Source: Anastrepha obliqua
Lineage: Eukaryota > Arthropoda > Insecta > Diptera > Tephritidae
DNA length: 64,000 bases
NCBI RefSeq assembly: GCF_027943255.1
Contig: NC_072893.1
Location: 63,086,001 to 63,150,000, forward strand
Reading direction: 5' to 3'
Part shown: positions 61,773-64,000 of the stretch, one piece after another
Position numbering within the stretch: the stretch's first letter is position 1
How the letters are laid out: each line of letters opens with the position of its first letter
Translations under genes and position numbers: made by a program
Notes under the pieces: generated by a model
The model's database searches: none
The model's input: the letters and a program-made list of their open reading frames with translations, nothing else
What the model was told of the DNA's origin: nothing

Positions 61773-61939
61773 TATATTTCTGAATTCAACACCCAGCCAC
61801 GTATGAATCGTATTTGAACTTGGAACTATGTTCATACATATGTATATATACATAAGTATATTGTTTTAGATGTTTTACTCCAAAATAAAAATTGAATTAT
61901 GAACTATTTCTTTAAATTCATTACAGAGTTTAATATGTT

Positions 61940-62835
61940 TGGTTATGCAAAATTTGACTACCTTTAGAGAAGCCCATATTTACTCTGACAACCAAGCCGC
62001 GATTAAATCTCTTGGTGGAGCTGTCACTAACTAATTCCATCATTGCTCACTAATGCCGGGCATCTCTTAACGAGATGGCGGAATATTTCCACATCTCAAG
62101 GATGATAAATTTCAAGGCTTGCTTAACAATAGCATGGTGAAAAAAATCAGAGGAGAACTTTGACTGCCACGTCACTTGGGATATGTTTAACAAAGTATAG
62201 CTTGGGTTAGTGATATACGAAAAAAATCAACACAGCCAAGGCTCATGCCATGGCATTCGTAGTCACTAACGCAAGCTAAATTTTGTTAAATACATCTCAC
62301 GTGACGTCAGCCCGTCAACCGATTCTGTCAAATTCGCTCAGAACCGAATAACAGTCTGCTACATAAACCACCTCCAAAAATCTTTTCACCATGTCCGCAT
62401 CCATTTGATATGGATGTCAAAGCATAGTGATATACCAGGGAATTGTAAGGCAGACTAATTAGGGAGGTAGGGCACTACCAGTCTCTTCCGTCTTGATATG
62501 GAGATTGTAGGTATACGCCTCTCAACCTACAAACTACGTGGTACAAGAAGCATTGCCACTTCAGCCAACCCGAGATGGGTTGATAGTCTGACATGAGACA
62601 GAGATTTTCAGACATCTTCTCCGTTACTGTCCCGTTGGCTCATAATTCTTGAATGATACAGATAACCTTAGGAATATGCACAAGTGTCAGCCAGATCAGT
62701 GGGATTGCACTTAAAACAAAATGGTTTAACGAAGAGTAGCAGATAAACTGCTACTGTGGTATCACAATGGATCAACTACGGCCTAAAGGAGTTGTTTTAG
62801 AGACCGACTGCCAGTTCTACTTACCTACTTACTTA
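61940..62835 (+). pseudogene. LINE RNase H fragment, interrupted
   Basis: It reads TTFREAHIYSDNQAAIKSLG, then broken RNase H text. After an inserted fold-back repeat (about 62125-62390) it resumes with IHLIWMSKHSDIPGNCKAD. The tail (GCACTTAAAACAAAATGGTT) matches the minus-strand copy at 22195-22870. It has many stops and is non-functional. Confidence 0.75.
62165..62325. repeat. fold-back repeat inserted in a LINE
   Basis: Inverted arms around GTCACTTGGGATATGTTTAA and, on the reverse strand, GTCACGTGAGATGTATTTAA extend to TTAGTGA, about 43 bp each. AGTGATATACGAAAAAAATC in the loop links it to the 11- and 57.5-kb repeats. Confidence 0.7.
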
Positions 62836-62959
62836 AATATGTTTATAGGATCTGGCTTAACTCAATTTTGATATGTCTAATATACTCGTATGTACATATG
62901 TAACAAAAGAAAACAGAGCAGATTTTTATTTTGCTGAAAGAAATAAATTACATTGGGAT

Positions 62960-63345
62960 CGATTCCTGGCTTTGAACTTTAATTGCGGCCAAGCACATCG
63001 TCAGCTGTCGTGAATGCATCGCATAGGCTTCGTCTAGAATTACCTTAGGGTCAATCTCTGCAGCGTGAGCTTTGTGGAACCCAGTCTAAGGACATTCTGC
63101 TGATGTCAGTCGTAAATTTTCGCAAAGTATGATCAATCCATCTCCCTTTACGCTCACGAATCTCAATTTCAACTGGACTTTGCCACGGGTAAGGAGCTAA
63201 TCATTTGACACCCAGATATCGGGCCACCAACTGCGCAAGATGACTCTAAGGCAGCGATTTATGAAGATCTGAAGCTTTTTTGTTGTTACAACGCCACAGA
63301 CTATATTTGACAGTCATATAGGAGTATTGATTTTACGTTGGAGTA
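62960..63345 (-). pseudogene. LINE C-terminal fragment (RTE-like)
   Basis: Minus-strand text reads APYPWQSPVEIEIRERKGRW, IDHTLRKFTTDISRMSLDWV and PQ. This is the IRRRKWxWIGHTLRK domain found at the end of many insect non-LTR retrotransposons. Upstream text (KLQIFINRCLRVIL) fits the same domain. Confidence 0.75.
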
Positions 63346-63543
63346 AAAAATCCTTATTTGTCTACCTAGGTAACAACATTTTTTGGCATTTTCTCCCCTT
63401 GTCGGTTCTATTTTTCGTTCTTGTAGTATTTAATCGGAAGAGTGCCGAGTCTACTGCTCATCTCCACTATGGACTAACAATGCACCCGCTGTCCAGGTCT
63501 GATTATTTGTTATTGCTAACTTATTCGCATTGGCTGTCCATTG

Positions 63544-63650
63544 GCAATGGCAAACGTTCGAGTGTATTTTTGCCATAAAAAAGCTCCTCATAAAAAGAGT
63601 AGACTTAAAACTGTAGGGCCCTCCATTTGTGGAACAACATCAAGGAAAGA
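63544..63650 (+). mobile_element. SINE body fragment
   Basis: GGCAATGGCAAACGTTCGAG, CCATAAAAAAGCTCCTCATA and CCCTCCATTTGTGGAACAAC match the SINE body; head and tail are missing. Confidence 0.75.
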
Positions 63651-64000
63651 AGAATTTCCGTGATGCCAGATTTTAAGCCGATTACGGTCGCGAAAAAGCT
63701 GCCTTATTTTCGTTGGCAAAAGAACAATCGAAAAATCTTTCCATGCGATCTCTCACCGAAGTAATAATTAATCGCGAGCCATTGCAGTTCCATTCCAACG
63801 ATGGCATGCATATGCTTTGGCAATATAAAAATAAGCAAAATGCCAATTACATGAGAGTCATTAGTATTGGATTTGCATTTACATGATAATTTAAATTGAC
63901 AAGAAATGTTTTAAGAGCTTTACATATTTTTTCTTGAGTTTTACTTTGATTTGCAATTCAACAGTGAGTAATTTACAAAAATATTCAAAATAATAAAATT
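63651..64000. other. window end, nothing recognised
   Basis: No feature supported. Confidence 0.5.

Overview
The window is AT-rich DNA of a higher fly. A tephritid fruit fly is the most likely source, inferred from abundant DD41D (rosa-type) mariner relatives, a tRNA-derived SINE present in at least eight copies, and small-intron insect genes. No search was possible, so the species is not asserted. Nothing looks bacterial.

Only four host genes are supported. Two are secreted CAP-superfamily (antigen 5-like) genes on the + strand: one at 9669-14829 (two exons, 346 aa, a 4.1-kb intron filled with transposons) and one at 23458-24408 (three exons, 267 aa, clear TATA box). They share an intron of the same position and phase. 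The third is a giant secreted mucin- or glue-like gene on the - strand (45394-31112, 4760 aa, one exon). Most of it is a 141-bp (47-residue) tandem repeat whose net length is exactly 98 units. The fourth is a small - strand gene at 60579-60385 (64 aa) whose N-terminal module resembles that of the mucin (signal peptide, then FRxxCKxK, then a Thr-rich tail).

Layout: 1-9.6 kb holds mariner derivatives, a LINE/SINE/MITE nest and a TTAA-flanked element. 9.7-14.8 kb is CAP gene 1, and 15-23 kb is LINE and mariner remnants. 23.4-24.4 kb is CAP gene 2. 24.4-29.7 kb holds MITEs, a palindromic mariner, a second TTAA element and a Helentron with a fused endonuclease. 31.1-45.4 kb is the mucin. 45.4-64 kb holds RTE-like LINE ends, SINEs, mariners, a Harbinger remnant, a third TTAA element, a second Helentron fragment, the small mucin relative and further LINE debris.

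The genes do not form an obvious pathway. All four encode secreted products, and two pairs look like local duplicates. The rest of the window is a record of transposon decay, especially internal-deletion derivatives of DD41D mariners. The most distinctive features are the mucin array with its higher-order structure, its small relative, and a mariner whose 3' end has been replaced by an inverted copy of its own 5' end.
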